Source of the DNA: Chloroflexales bacterium
Lineage (GTDB): Bacteria > Chloroflexota > Chloroflexia > Chloroflexales > Chloroflexaceae
Direction of reading: 5' to 3'
NCBI GenBank assembly: GCA_022360155.1
Contig: JAKSDJ010000868.1
Coordinates: 1 to 34,367 of the forward strand
Length of the DNA stretch: 34,367 nt
The translations under genes and the position numbers were made by a program. Under the pieces are notes generated by a model, which saw only the letters and a list, made by a program, of their open reading frames with translations, made no database searches and had not been told where the DNA came from. This document shows, piece after piece, positions 16,457-24,572 of the stretch (the stretch's first letter is position 1; the number at the start of each line of letters is the position of its first letter).

Positions 16457-17132
16457 TGTTTTTCTCCTTGCATGGCGCCAGGTGCGCCGCTGGCGGCTTC
16501 AGGAGATCAGCATCGTCATTAGCACGGTATGGCTTTCTCCATCGCGCCCAGGTACACGACCGAGCCAACGGCGTCAACGGCACACAATGCCGGGCCGCTT
16601 GTGACAATCGTTTATGGCGGATATATATCTTTACCTTCGGGTAGAATCTGTTGTATCGCTTTTCACGTCGTTTGGATTGCTTGGGAGGCTCCCTGCCGCT
16701 GCATAACTCCTCCTGCCGCCACCCGCTGCATACAGACGGCGCTCACGCGCAGCGACGTCGCGTCGGCAGGTGTGAAATGTTCCTCCCGCCGCCCTTCGGC
16801 TGGTGTGAACTATGGTTTGGAGCGAGCGACCAAGGTCAAGGAAGGTCGGGCGAAAGACGCCAAGCGGTACAGGGAATTGGGATACGGCGTTGCGCAGGAG
16901 GCGAAGAATGAAGAGGCGGATTCCCCTTTTCGCATAGTATAAACGAGCATAGGGCGCGTGCGTGTGAAAGGATCAAGCCAGTGGGTTTAGAAAGCATAAC
17001 GAAGGTTTATCATCAGTGAACGTGTCATGCTGTGGTCTTTAAGCGGTCGTGGTGATGACCATCTGCATTGCTCTGATGCCGCTAGTCGAAGCCTAACGAG
17101 ACACATGCGCCCAACGTGCCTTCGACTTCGTC
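16457..17132. other. Gene-poor stretch without recognisable features
   Basis: Open frames of up to 137 codons exist on the plus strand, but their amino-acid content (Arg/Pro/Ser-rich with no conserved pattern) and lack of ribosome sites argue against coding. The promoter of the minus-strand acyltransferase should lie near 16470-16560, but I could not pick out convincing boxes. Confidence 0.5.
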
Positions 17133-17444
17133 TCAATGCGCAGATATTGCATGCACCACCCACTCAACATACCCAAGTCTGTGAGTCTGGGCATAGCGTG
17201 CTGCCAGCCGCCATAGGGTCGGCAGAACACCTTCGCCTCCGCCATCGATCTGCGCCAATTCGAGCGTAACCCGATCCATGCCGCGACGAAACTCGCCAAG
17301 AATGGTTGCGCAACCGGCTTGAACAACGAGCGGTTCGTCAGTAAAGACCAGGGTATTGATGTACTCATCTGGAAGCGTCAGAATATCATCTGGCGTACAG
17401 CCTTCAATCAAAACCTGTCGGCCTTGACTGGATGGTCGTTCCAA
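17133..17444 (-). pseudogene. Conserved small protein, probably 3'-truncated
   Basis: A 103-residue frame with a protein-like core: RQVLIEGCTPDDILTLPDE, INTLVFTDEPLVV, ATILGEFRR, then LELAQIDGGGEGVLPTLWRL and an AARYA helix. This resembles a family of small Chloroflexota/Cyanobacteria proteins with an acetyltransferase-like C-terminus (strand, ARYA helix, then VEWVVHA). In those I would expect a further 30 or so residues after VHA; here the frame ends at once (ISAH, stop), so a frameshift or deletion is likely. The start in this frame is TTG with no clear ribosome site; the true start may be nearer RQVLIEG. Function unknown. Confidence 0.4.
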
Positions 17445-17536
17445 GCTTCTACGCTACTACAGACTCGGCATGATCATGATACGCCGTATCCCCTTAATAC
17501 GGTTGTCTCCACGGCTCTGGGTTCGCCCACTCCATC

Positions 17537-17713
17537 ATGACTCGCTGTCTGCCGGTGGCGCCGGCCCAAGCCAAGGTCCGGCAGGCGCTCGATGCGCTAG
17601 GCAATATCCATCAGCCGATAGGGCGGCTTTGCTCCGGCAAGAACTCTTCACTGGGCAACGGCGCACAATATTTCGCGTTTGACAACTATTTCATCCGTTT
17701 CCTCAAAGCCTAA
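17537..17713 (+). CDS. 58-residue ORF of unknown function, 3' end inside an inverted-repeat element
   Basis: It reads MTRCLPVAPAQAKVRQALDA, then GNIHQPIGRLCSGKNSSLG and ends NYFIRFLKA at a TAA supplied by the terminal repeat of the element at 17708. The composition is protein-like in its second half, but I recognise no family and see no strong ribosome site. The stop inside the repeat suggests that the insertion cut a longer gene, of which this is the 5' part. Low certainty. Confidence 0.25.
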   Translation: MTRCLPVAPAQAKVRQALDALGNIHQPIGRLCSGKNSSLGNGAQYFAFDNYFIRFLKA

Positions 17714-17835
17714 TGGTTTTTGACGATCAAAATCGGTAATGGAGAAAGGTGCTCGTAGTGCCGCCTGAAGGCGGCTGTGCTGCCTTCAAACCGCCTAAAG
17801 GCACTACCCCTGTTGATTGTCAAATTTCATTAGGC
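17708..17835. mobile_element. 128-bp inverted-repeat element, MITE-like
   Basis: Imperfect inverted repeats of about 23 bp bound it: GCCTAATGGTTTTTGACGAT followed by CAA at 17708-17730, and 17813-17835 ending TTTCATTAGGC. Nested inside is GTAGTGCC (17755-17762) pairing with GGCACTAC (17800-17807), and GCCGCCTGAAGGCGGC within that. There is no coding capacity. I find no target duplication in the flanks, so mobility is an inference from structure only. Confidence 0.5.
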
Positions 17836-17865
17836 ATCGTTGGGCGGACAATGGAGACGTTCCAT

Positions 17866-17996
17866 CCTCTCAGGTGTAGGTTTTTTACTTTCCGTCGGAC
17901 GAATGCTGCATCAGGACGCAGCAAATGAAGACTTGTACGCCAGAGATGTTTTCCGCATCAGAATGCGCTTTGTCAAAAAAGTCCACACTTGAGAGG
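17866..17996. mobile_element. 131-bp MITE-like element with 9-bp target duplication
   Basis: The ends are CCTCTCAGGTGTAG (17866-17879) and its near inverse CCACACTTGAGAGG (17983-17996), matching at 12 of 14 positions. The same nine bases, ACGTTCCAT, flank both sides (17857-17865 and 17997-18005). If the outer C/G pair is counted as duplication, it becomes 11 bp. It is non-coding; an internal GCTGC-GCAGC hairpin is present. It is different from the 3.7/9.9 kb family and lies 30 bp from the element at 17708-17835. Nothing else is seen between 17997 and 18085. Confidence 0.7.
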
Positions 17997-18085
17997 ACGT
18001 TCCATCGAGATGGGAAGCAGCATCTTGGTATGGGCGACGCTCAGCTTTGGAATGGCAATGGCCAAACATATAGCTTGGCTGCCAA

Positions 18086-19108
18086 TCAGTCAATACCCGG
18101 CGCCATCGTCGACTCTCGTACAATTAATTTTCCCCGCAATGTGATAACCTCAGCAGCGTTGACATTTTTATTTTTTCGGCTCAATAAACGCAACATCATC
18201 TCGGCCGCTTCAACCCCCAATTCATATCTGGGTTGATGGAAGGTCGTTAATGATGGATTGATATGCTCGCTCAATGGAATGTTGTCAAACCCGGTCACTG
18301 AACAATCTACCGGCACGTGAAGCCCGGCTTTTCGCAGCGCATACATCACACCAATGGCTAGAATGTCGTTAAAGCAGACAATCGCTGTGGGACGAGGCTC
18401 ACTGCGCAGCAGTTCTTGTGTCCCTATCACCCCTCCTTCCGTTGTACCATTTGGGGCAGCCGCAATATACTCAGGCCGAAGCGTAAGGCCATCTTGTATC
18501 AGAGCTTGCTTGTATCCCCGCAGCCGATCTTTTGTGATCCGCCCCGACCGTTTGTTGCCAAGATAGGCAATCCGGGTATGCCCCAGTTCAATCAGATGCC
18601 GGGTGAGATCAAAGCCCCCGCTGATATCGTCGTGACAAACAGAATGTGTTGTATCCTCGGTTGCCAGATTGTTGATGAGCACTGTTGGTACGCCAAATTG
18701 ACTCAGTTGATGCAAATGCGCCTGGTCGACTTCAGTTGAACAGATAAGCGCGCCATCCACCCGCCGTTCGCTCATGGTGCGGAAAATCGCCTTTTCGCGT
18801 TCCGGGTTGCGGTGCGACGTTGCCACAAAGAGACTGTACCCTTCGGCATACAACACATCCTCAATACCCTGGAGAACTTCAGCCAAAAAAGCGTCGTCAA
18901 TGCGCCGAACCAGAACCCCCAATACCTTTGAATATGTTTTTCGAAGACCGCTGGCTACAGTATTGGGCACATATCCTAGCTCATCAGCGATTTTTCGGAT
19001 ATATTCAGTGGTTTTGGCCGGGATCATTGGATTACCGTGCAGCGCCCGCGACACAGTTGAGAGCGATACCCCAGTCGCCTGTGCAATATCTTTGAGCGTA
19101 ACAGCCAT
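18086..19108 (-). CDS. LacI-family transcriptional regulator, probable repressor of the inositol operon
   Basis: 340 residues from the ATG at 19108 (GAGGG nine bases upstream); an ATG 18 bases earlier lacks a site and adds six residues. The helix-turn-helix TLKDIAQATGVSLSTVSRAL and hinge-helix YVPNTVASGLRK are intact. They are followed by the periplasmic-binding-protein-like sensor domain (VLGVLVRRIDDAFLAEVLQG through SVTGFDNIPLSEHINPSLTT). It is divergent from the inositol operon and separated from it by 458 bp carrying CG-centred palindromes, so it most likely represses that operon and itself. The effector is likely an inositol intermediate, which is an inference from context. Confidence 0.92.
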   Translation of the reverse strand: MAVTLKDIAQATGVSLSTVSRALHGNPMIPAKTTEYIRKIADELGYVPNTVASGLRKTYSKVLGVLVRRIDDAFLAEVLQGIEDVLYAEGYSLFVATSHRNPEREKAIFRTMSERRVDGALICSTEVDQAHLHQLSQFGVPTVLINNLATEDTTHSVCHDDISGGFDLTRHLIELGHTRIAYLGNKRSGRITKDRLRGYKQALIQDGLTLRPEYIAAAPNGTTEGGVIGTQELLRSEPRPTAIVCFNDILAIGVMYALRKAGLHVPVDCSVTGFDNIPLSEHINPSLTTFHQPRYELGVEAAEMMLRLLSRKNKNVNAAEVITLRGKLIVRESTMAPGID

Positions 19109-19141
19109 CGTAGTTATTTCCCTCATGCAAGAACAGATATA

Positions 19142-19182
19142 TTGCGCAAAAATTCTATTTTCTGCATAATTTTACGCACAAA
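19142..19182 (-). promoter_or_regulatory. LacI-type operator-like sites in front of the regulator gene
   Basis: TTGCGCAA (19142-19149) is a perfect CG-centred palindrome, and TTTACGCACAAA near 19171 is a weaker relative. Both resemble the half-sites within the large palindrome at 19370 (TTACGCAAA and TTTGCGTAA). They lie 35-75 bp upstream of the regulator's start codon, a fitting place for autoregulation. Confidence 0.45.
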
Positions 19183-19343
19183 AACATGAGTTTGCATACT
19201 CTAGGTTACCTCAAAAAAAGGTTTGTTGCAACAGTATGACCTTTCTGTCCATATTTTATCCGATTAGCGTATTTCTTGATCTAACCTGTTCATGATTTGC
19301 GCTGAGAAGGTTGTAACACTCCATCGCAACAACGATCACAATA

Positions 19344-19372
19344 TTGACAATGAACGAAAAGTGTGATAAATT
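19344..19372 (+). promoter_or_regulatory. Promoter of the inositol operon
   Basis: TTGACA at 19344-19349 is a perfect -35 box. With a 17-bp spacer the -10 is TAAATT (19367-19372), four of six matches. The predicted start near 19379 falls inside the large palindrome, as expected for a repressible promoter. A second perfect TATAAT at 19521-19526, without a good -35, could be an additional start closer to the gene. The AT-rich leader between 19416 and 19520 shows no other clear feature. Confidence 0.6.
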
Positions 19373-19415
19373 GCGCGCCAAATTACGCAAAGGTTTGCGT
19401 AATTTGGCGCGCAAT
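19370..19415. promoter_or_regulatory. 46-bp operator: perfect palindrome with 22-bp arms
   Basis: The arm 19370-19391 (ATTGCGCGCCAAATTACGCA then AA) is exactly complementary in reverse to 19394-19415, with only GG between. Each arm holds CG-centred motifs like those bound by LacI-family dimers (TTACGCAAA; TTGGCGCGCAA), so the site could bind two dimers side by side or one tetramer. It starts within the -10 box of the operon promoter. As RNA it would form a strong hairpin at the 5' end of the transcript, but with no T-run. Confidence 0.75.
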
Positions 19416-19566
19416 GTGACTCAATAAAAAGCTACAGAGAAAGATTTTAATACATGTTTTTTGTTATCAATGATATTTCTGCTTAATAATAATCCAAGTT
19501 ATTGCATTTATCTTTCTGGATATAATGCAAATGTTTGCGTTGTCTGACGTATACCTGGAGGAAATA

Positions 19567-20469
19567 ATGATCCGAATCGCCAATGCCCCCTGTTCATGGG
19601 GGGTCATTGAACGAACTTATGAGGATGAACGCGCTTATGATTACGCACGCGTGATTGATGAAATGCAGGAAACTGGCTTTGCCGGTACAGAATTGGGCGA
19701 CTGGGGTTTTATGCCCACCGAGCCGGCTGTGCTCAAGGTCGAACTTCAAAAGCGCAGCCTTAGTCTTATCGCCTCATGGGTTACGGCAGTGCTGATTGAG
19801 CCGGAAGGCCACGCCGACAGCGCCGATCGGGCTGTACGCGCCGCCCGGCTGCTCGCAGAAGCGGCTGGTGACAAGCCCATCATTGTGATGGGTGACAATC
19901 TGTTTGCCTACGAGGAACGAAACAAGATTGTAGGTCGTGTTACGCCCGCCGACAGCATGGTCGATGAACAGTGGCGAATGTTTGTAGATGGCGTTCATCA
20001 CATTGCCCGGCGGGTGAAAGAAGAAGCCGGACTACGTACCGTTTTTCATCCCCACTGCGCAACATGGATTGAAGCTCCCCACGAAGTTGCACGGTTAATG
20101 GAAATGACCGATCCCGACCTGGTGGGCTTATGTCTGGATACCGGTCACTGCCAATTCGGGGGCGGCGATCCTGTGTCCGCTGTGCGCCAATACGCCGACC
20201 GCATCTGGCACGTTCATTTCAAAGACTGTGAGCCACATATTGCGACTCAAGCGCGAAAAGAAGGTTGGGAATACAACGTTGCCGTGGGCCAAGGGCTCTT
20301 TTGCGAGTTGGGCCAGGGCGACGTTGATTTTGCCGTCGTGCTGAACGAACTGGATCTTATCAAATATGATGGCTGGGTTGTTATCGAGCAGGATGTGTTG
20401 CCAAGCATGGGCACGCCTAAAGAAGCCGCTCAGCGCAACCGCAATTATGTGCGCAGTCTTGGCCTATAA
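19567..20469 (+). CDS. iolE: Inosose dehydratase (IolE-like TIM-barrel protein)
   Basis: 300 residues from ATG 19567, preceded by GGAGGAA; an upstream in-frame ATG at 19525 lacks a site. The start IRIANAPCSWGVIERTYED is the hallmark of the IolE branch of AP-endonuclease-2-like TIM barrels. The metal ligands appear in order: Glu in TELGDWG, Asp and His in LCLDTGHCQ, His in WHVHFKD, and Glu in WVVIEQDV. The HPHCATWIEAPHEV segment is also typical. It removes water from scyllo-inosose to give the trihydroxycyclohexane-dione used by IolD. First gene of the operon, 23 bp before the next. Confidence 0.9.
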   Translation: MIRIANAPCSWGVIERTYEDERAYDYARVIDEMQETGFAGTELGDWGFMPTEPAVLKVELQKRSLSLIASWVTAVLIEPEGHADSADRAVRAARLLAEAAGDKPIIVMGDNLFAYEERNKIVGRVTPADSMVDEQWRMFVDGVHHIARRVKEEAGLRTVFHPHCATWIEAPHEVARLMEMTDPDLVGLCLDTGHCQFGGGDPVSAVRQYADRIWHVHFKDCEPHIATQARKEGWEYNVAVGQGLFCELGQGDVDFAVVLNELDLIKYDGWVVIEQDVLPSMGTPKEAAQRNRNYVRSLGL

Positions 20470-20492
20470 AACCATTTTGTGGAGACCATCGT

Positions 20493-21680
20493 ATGGAAAC
20501 AATCAACGTTGGCGTCATTGGCATGGGCTGGATGGGTCTAGCCCATAGCCGTTCCTACAAAGCTGTAGTTGACCGTTTTTATGACAAAGGCATTCGAGCC
20601 AACTTGGTTATGTGCGCCGACAATGTTGAAGCGCGAGCCAGAGAAGCCTACGAACGCTTGGGCTTTGAGCAGTACACGACGGACTGGCGTGAAGTTATCA
20701 ATCACCCTGAAATTCGGGCGGTTAACATCACCTCCCCCAACTTTATGCATAAAGAGATGGCTCTAGCCGCCATTGCGGCCGGAAAGCATGTCTTTTGCGA
20801 AAAACCGGTAGGTGTTAGCCCGGAAGAAACCGCCGAAATCTGCCACGCTGCCCAAAAAGCAGGCATACTGAGCTTTGTCGGCCTCAACTATCGCTGGGCG
20901 CCGCTGGTACAGTTTGCCCGAAACCTGATCCTGGAGGGCAAACTGGGCGAAATCACTCACTATCGGGGCCGCTTCTTCTCAATGTACGCTAGCGATCCCT
21001 TGAGCCAGTTAAGCTGGCGCTTTCTGGCCGAAAAATCGGGCGTCGGCATTTTAGGCGATGTGATGCCCCACGTGGTGGATATGGCCCACTTTTTGGTTGG
21101 CCCCATCGAACAAGTGATGGGTAACAAACATACCTTCATCACCAAGCGTCCCTTGCCTGTGCCGGGGCGCGGCACACACTTTTCCCGCGGCTTGCCGGAT
21201 GATCCCAAAGGCACAGTGACCAATGAAGATTACGTAGGCGTGTTGGTGAAATTTGCCGGCGGCGCCCAGGGTACACTCGAGGTCTGTCGAGCCATCTACG
21301 GCCCTAAATGCGAAATGGCCTTTGAAATCAACGGCTCCAAAGGAGCCATCAAGTGGAATTTTGAAACAATGAACGAAATCGAGGTGTATTTGCCGGACGA
21401 AACAAAAGGACACGAGGGCTTTATACGCATATTGGCCGGGCCGGATCACCCCTTCCACGAGCGTTTCAACCCTGGCCCCGGCATCGGTCTTGGCTACGAA
21501 GACCTGAAATGCATCGAAACCTACCACTTTCTCCAATCGATTGTAAGCAACACGCAGCTTGAACCCGGTTTGGAACAAGCCTACGCTTTTGCCAAGGTAG
21601 ACGCCGCTATTATGCGTTCCTGGGATACCAACACCTGGGAAAAGGTGACGCCGTTATGGCCAAAAAACAGTTTGACCTAA
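20493..21680 (+). CDS. Gfo/Idh/MocA-family oxidoreductase, inositol dehydrogenase-like
   Basis: 395 residues. The N-terminal Rossmann fold has VGVIGMGWMGLAHSRSY, and the catalytic Lys lies in CEKPVGVSPEE. The C-terminal beta-sheet domain includes GVGILGDVMPHVVDMAHFLV, with the Asp/His pair of the family. It is about 50 residues longer than IolG at 26770, with an inserted loop (KRPLPVPGRGTHFSRGLPDD). Within the inositol operon it may oxidise another inositol isomer (scyllo- or D-chiro-inositol) or a later intermediate; the exact substrate cannot be read. It overlaps the iolC gene by 25 bp, indicating coupled translation. Confidence 0.85.
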   Translation: METINVGVIGMGWMGLAHSRSYKAVVDRFYDKGIRANLVMCADNVEARAREAYERLGFEQYTTDWREVINHPEIRAVNITSPNFMHKEMALAAIAAGKHVFCEKPVGVSPEETAEICHAAQKAGILSFVGLNYRWAPLVQFARNLILEGKLGEITHYRGRFFSMYASDPLSQLSWRFLAEKSGVGILGDVMPHVVDMAHFLVGPIEQVMGNKHTFITKRPLPVPGRGTHFSRGLPDDPKGTVTNEDYVGVLVKFAGGAQGTLEVCRAIYGPKCEMAFEINGSKGAIKWNFETMNEIEVYLPDETKGHEGFIRILAGPDHPFHERFNPGPGIGLGYEDLKCIETYHFLQSIVSNTQLEPGLEQAYAFAKVDAAIMRSWDTNTWEKVTPLWPKNSLT

Positions 21681-22669
21681 TCACAATGGGCCGGGTGGGA
21701 ATGGATCTGTTTGCCCAAAACGTGGGCGCAGCTTTTGAAGACGTAACCGGCTTTGAAACTGCCGTGGGCGGCAGTCCGGTCAATATCGCCATTGGGACCA
21801 GTCGCCTGGGGTTGAACTCCGCCGCCTTTACGGCGGTGGGTGAGGACCGGGTGGGCGATTTTGTGCTGCGTTACTTGCAGAATGAAGGCGTGGCCACCGA
21901 CTACATCCCCCGCAAGCCCAACTGCCGCACCGGCCTGGCGATGGTCTCTATTCAGCCGCCCGACCAGTTTCCTTTGGTTTTCTACCGCGACAATCCTGCC
22001 GACACCTATCTGACTATTGACGATGCTGCCGCGTTGCCCCTGACTAACAGCCGGGCGGTGCAAATCTCCGGCACGGCGTTGAGCCGGGGAAGTTGCCGCG
22101 ACGCGATGCTTTTTGTCGCCGAGCAGTGCCGCGCCCTTCATGTCACCACATTTATGGATTTGGATTTGCGCCCCGACCAGTGGACGCATCCTCGCGCTTT
22201 TGGCCTCAACGTGCGTACAGTGCTGCGCCACCTGGATGTGGTCATCGGCACCGAGGAGGAGTTTTACGCACTGCTGGCCGAAGATCCCGCGCCAGTATGG
22301 CAGGGCGACAATGTAACCGAGGCGCAAATCGAGGAGATGGAAGAGTTGCTGCAAACCCTATTAGCCGACTCGCAAGGGCCAGAGGCGCTGGTGCTGAAAC
22401 GCGGCCCTCGCGGCGTGAGCATCTTCACCAAAACGAGCGACGTTGTTGATGCCGCCGGCTTTGCCGTAGAGGTGCTCAATACCGTTGGCGCAGGTGATGC
22501 TTTTGCCAGCGGCTTCATTTATGGCTACCTCAAAGGTTGGGACTGGTACAAATCCGGTCGAATGGGCAATGCCTGCGGCGCCCTTGCGGTTACTCGGCAC
22601 GGCTGCGCCACAGCCCTCCCCACCGAGCAGCAAGCCCTCAATTTTATCGAAGAACGTAGCGGGTTTTGA
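21656..22669 (+). CDS. iolC: 5-dehydro-2-deoxygluconokinase (PfkB family)
   Basis: 337 residues. It opens FDLITMGRVGMDLFAQNVG, typical of IolC. The PfkB sugar-binding GGSPVNIAIGTSRLG follows, and the catalytic signature NTVGAGDAFASGF has base Asp281. It phosphorylates 5-dehydro-2-deoxygluconate (DKG) to DKG-6-phosphate. In many Proteobacteria IolC is fused to a DUF2090 aldolase-like half; this protein ends at the kinase, and the LacD-like gene two positions downstream may provide the aldolase instead. The start has AAGGTG eight bases upstream and lies inside the previous gene. Confidence 0.92.
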   Translation: MAKKQFDLITMGRVGMDLFAQNVGAAFEDVTGFETAVGGSPVNIAIGTSRLGLNSAAFTAVGEDRVGDFVLRYLQNEGVATDYIPRKPNCRTGLAMVSIQPPDQFPLVFYRDNPADTYLTIDDAAALPLTNSRAVQISGTALSRGSCRDAMLFVAEQCRALHVTTFMDLDLRPDQWTHPRAFGLNVRTVLRHLDVVIGTEEEFYALLAEDPAPVWQGDNVTEAQIEEMEELLQTLLADSQGPEALVLKRGPRGVSIFTKTSDVVDAAGFAVEVLNTVGAGDAFASGFIYGYLKGWDWYKSGRMGNACGALAVTRHGCATALPTEQQALNFIEERSGF

Positions 22670-22681
22670 GAAAGGATAAGA

Positions 22682-23512
22682 ATGGAACATGTAATCAGAC
22701 CCAACGTCAACGAGACCGTGGTGATTGAGGTAACGCCAGAATCAGCCGGTTGGAACCACCTTGCATTCAAGGTGGTTTCTCTCAAAAAAGGACAACGTTA
22801 TAGCCAGCAAACCGACGGCAACGAAGTTGCGCTGGTTCCATTAGCCGGTACATGTCAAGTTCACGTACAAGCTGAACGGTTTGACCTATCCCGCGACAGC
22901 GTATTTAGCCAGATGGCCCACGTGTTGTATGTCCCGCCGGGCCACGATATCACCGTGCAAGCCGAAACCGACTTCGAGTTTGCGCTGGGCGGCGCGCCCG
23001 CTGAAGGCAAATATCCCGTACGCCTCATTACCCCTGCCGACATCAAAAGCGAGATGCGCGGCGGCGGTTCAGCCACCCGGCAGGTTTGCCACACCTTGGC
23101 CCATCCCCTGCCCGCTGAGCGATTGATTTTGTTTGAAGTGTATGTGCCGGGCGGCAACTGGTCCGGCTGGCCGCCCCACTGTCACGATGGGTATGCAGGC
23201 TCGCCTTACCTCGAGGAAACCTACTACTTCCGCACCGACCCGGACTATGGATTTGGTATGCATCGCAACTACCGGGTAGACACCGATTTTGATGAAATCT
23301 TGCCGGTGTACGATGGCGACCTGGTGTTGGTGACGCAGGGCTTTCACTCTACCGCCGCCGCGCCCAATTGCAATCTCTACTTCCTCAACTATCTGGCTGG
23401 TGACTTGCTAGACGAGGCCCGCGCCACGCCTCCTTTCGATGATCCCGCTTTTGCCTGGATCAAAGGCGATTGGGAAGCCAACCCGATGCCCTTGCCGACT
23501 GTAGGCGGGTAG
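22682..23512 (+). CDS. iolB: 5-deoxy-glucuronate isomerase
   Basis: 276 residues, normal for IolB. This KduI/IolB-type double cupin has the metal-binding segment NWSGWPPHCHDG, the downstream LEETYYFRTDPDYGFGMHRN and a later VTQGFHSTAAAPNCNLYFLN, giving the His/Glu set for one divalent metal. It isomerises 5-deoxy-D-glucuronate, the IolD product, into 5-dehydro-2-deoxygluconate, the IolC substrate. GAAAGGAT precedes the ATG, 12 bp after iolC. Confidence 0.93.
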   Translation: MEHVIRPNVNETVVIEVTPESAGWNHLAFKVVSLKKGQRYSQQTDGNEVALVPLAGTCQVHVQAERFDLSRDSVFSQMAHVLYVPPGHDITVQAETDFEFALGGAPAEGKYPVRLITPADIKSEMRGGGSATRQVCHTLAHPLPAERLILFEVYVPGGNWSGWPPHCHDGYAGSPYLEETYYFRTDPDYGFGMHRNYRVDTDFDEILPVYDGDLVLVTQGFHSTAAAPNCNLYFLNYLAGDLLDEARATPPFDDPAFAWIKGDWEANPMPLPTVGG

Positions 23513-23528
23513 ACCGGAGAAATCACCA

Positions 23529-24551
23529 ATGAAAATCCTATCGCCCGGGAAGATCCGGGCCTTGCAAACCGCCTCGACCAAAAACGGCATTTTCAACATT
23601 TTAGCCATCGATCACCGCGACTCACTGCGGATTGTGATTGACCCCGACCATCCGGAGGTTGTTTCGGCAGCCTCGCTGACCACGCTCAAACTGGCGATTA
23701 TTGAACAGATCGCCCCCCATACGACCGCCGTAATGCTTGAACCAGAATACAGTGCGGCTCAGGCCATTGTCGCGGGGGCGTTGCCCGGTCACGTTGGCTT
23801 TCTGTCGGCATTGGAAGAACAAGGGTATTTGGGCAACCCATATGCTCGGCAAACCACATTGTTAAACGGTTGGAGCGTTGCCCAAGCCAAACGGCTGGGC
23901 GCGAGCGGCATCAAACTGCTCATCTTTTACCACCCCGATGCCGAGGAAGCGGCAGAGCGACAAGAAACATTGGTCAAAGCCGTGGTTGCCGATTGCGCCC
24001 GCGAGGAAATTCCGCTGTTTTTGGAGCCGCTGGCCTATCCACTGGACCCCGCTGTACCGGTTCATTCAGCCGAATTCGCCGCCCAGCGCCGCCGTATTGT
24101 GGTGGAAACCGCCCGCCGATTAGGGGCGCTTGGCCCTGACATCCTCAAAATGCAATTCCCGCTTGACGCCAAATACGACTCCGATGAGGGGTTGTGGCGG
24201 GATGCCTGCGCCGAATTGAACGAGGCGGCGCCTGTGCCGTGGGCGTTGCTCTCCGGCGGCGACCCATATGACAGCTTCAAAGTGCAGGTGCGCGTGGCCT
24301 GCCAGTCCGGCTGTTCCGGCTTTATGGCGGGCCGCGCCCTGTGGCGCGAGGCAATCGGAGCGGCGGAGACGGAGCGCACAACCATCTTAAGGAACACTGT
24401 GTTGCCCCGGTTTGAAGAGCTGTCACACATTGCCAACACCCACGGCCAGGGTTGGCAGATCAGGTACACCCTGCCTGTGGTCGATGAAGCGTGGTTCAGG
24501 GGATATGAGCCGCCAATCGCAAGTGACAACGAAGCTGTCATGACCAATTGA
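23529..24551 (+). CDS. LacD-like class I aldolase, probable DKG-6-phosphate aldolase
   Basis: 340 residues. It resembles tagatose-1,6-bisphosphate aldolase LacD: NILAIDHRDSLR near the N-terminus, the barrel segments IKLLIFYHPDA and PLFLEPLAYPLDP, and the Schiff-base Lys in PDILKMQFPLDAKYD (Lys207). SGGDPYDSFKVQV and CSGFMAGRALWREA form the phosphate-binding end. Tagatose genes are absent; it sits between iolB and iolD. I infer that it splits 5-dehydro-2-deoxygluconate-6-phosphate into dihydroxyacetone phosphate and malonate semialdehyde, the step normally done by the class II enzyme IolJ or by the DUF2090 half of fused IolC. Substrate assignment rests on context. Confidence 0.85.
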   Translation: MKILSPGKIRALQTASTKNGIFNILAIDHRDSLRIVIDPDHPEVVSAASLTTLKLAIIEQIAPHTTAVMLEPEYSAAQAIVAGALPGHVGFLSALEEQGYLGNPYARQTTLLNGWSVAQAKRLGASGIKLLIFYHPDAEEAAERQETLVKAVVADCAREEIPLFLEPLAYPLDPAVPVHSAEFAAQRRRIVVETARRLGALGPDILKMQFPLDAKYDSDEGLWRDACAELNEAAPVPWALLSGGDPYDSFKVQVRVACQSGCSGFMAGRALWREAIGAAETERTTILRNTVLPRFEELSHIANTHGQGWQIRYTLPVVDEAWFRGYEPPIASDNEAVMTN

Positions 24552-24572
24552 CAATGCATACGGGAGATAACA

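Noticed and set aside
16529-16942. Open frames of 86-137 codons on the plus strand
   Set aside because: Arg/Pro/Ser-rich translations without any conserved pattern, no ribosome site, and overlapping frames of equal quality; most likely non-coding.
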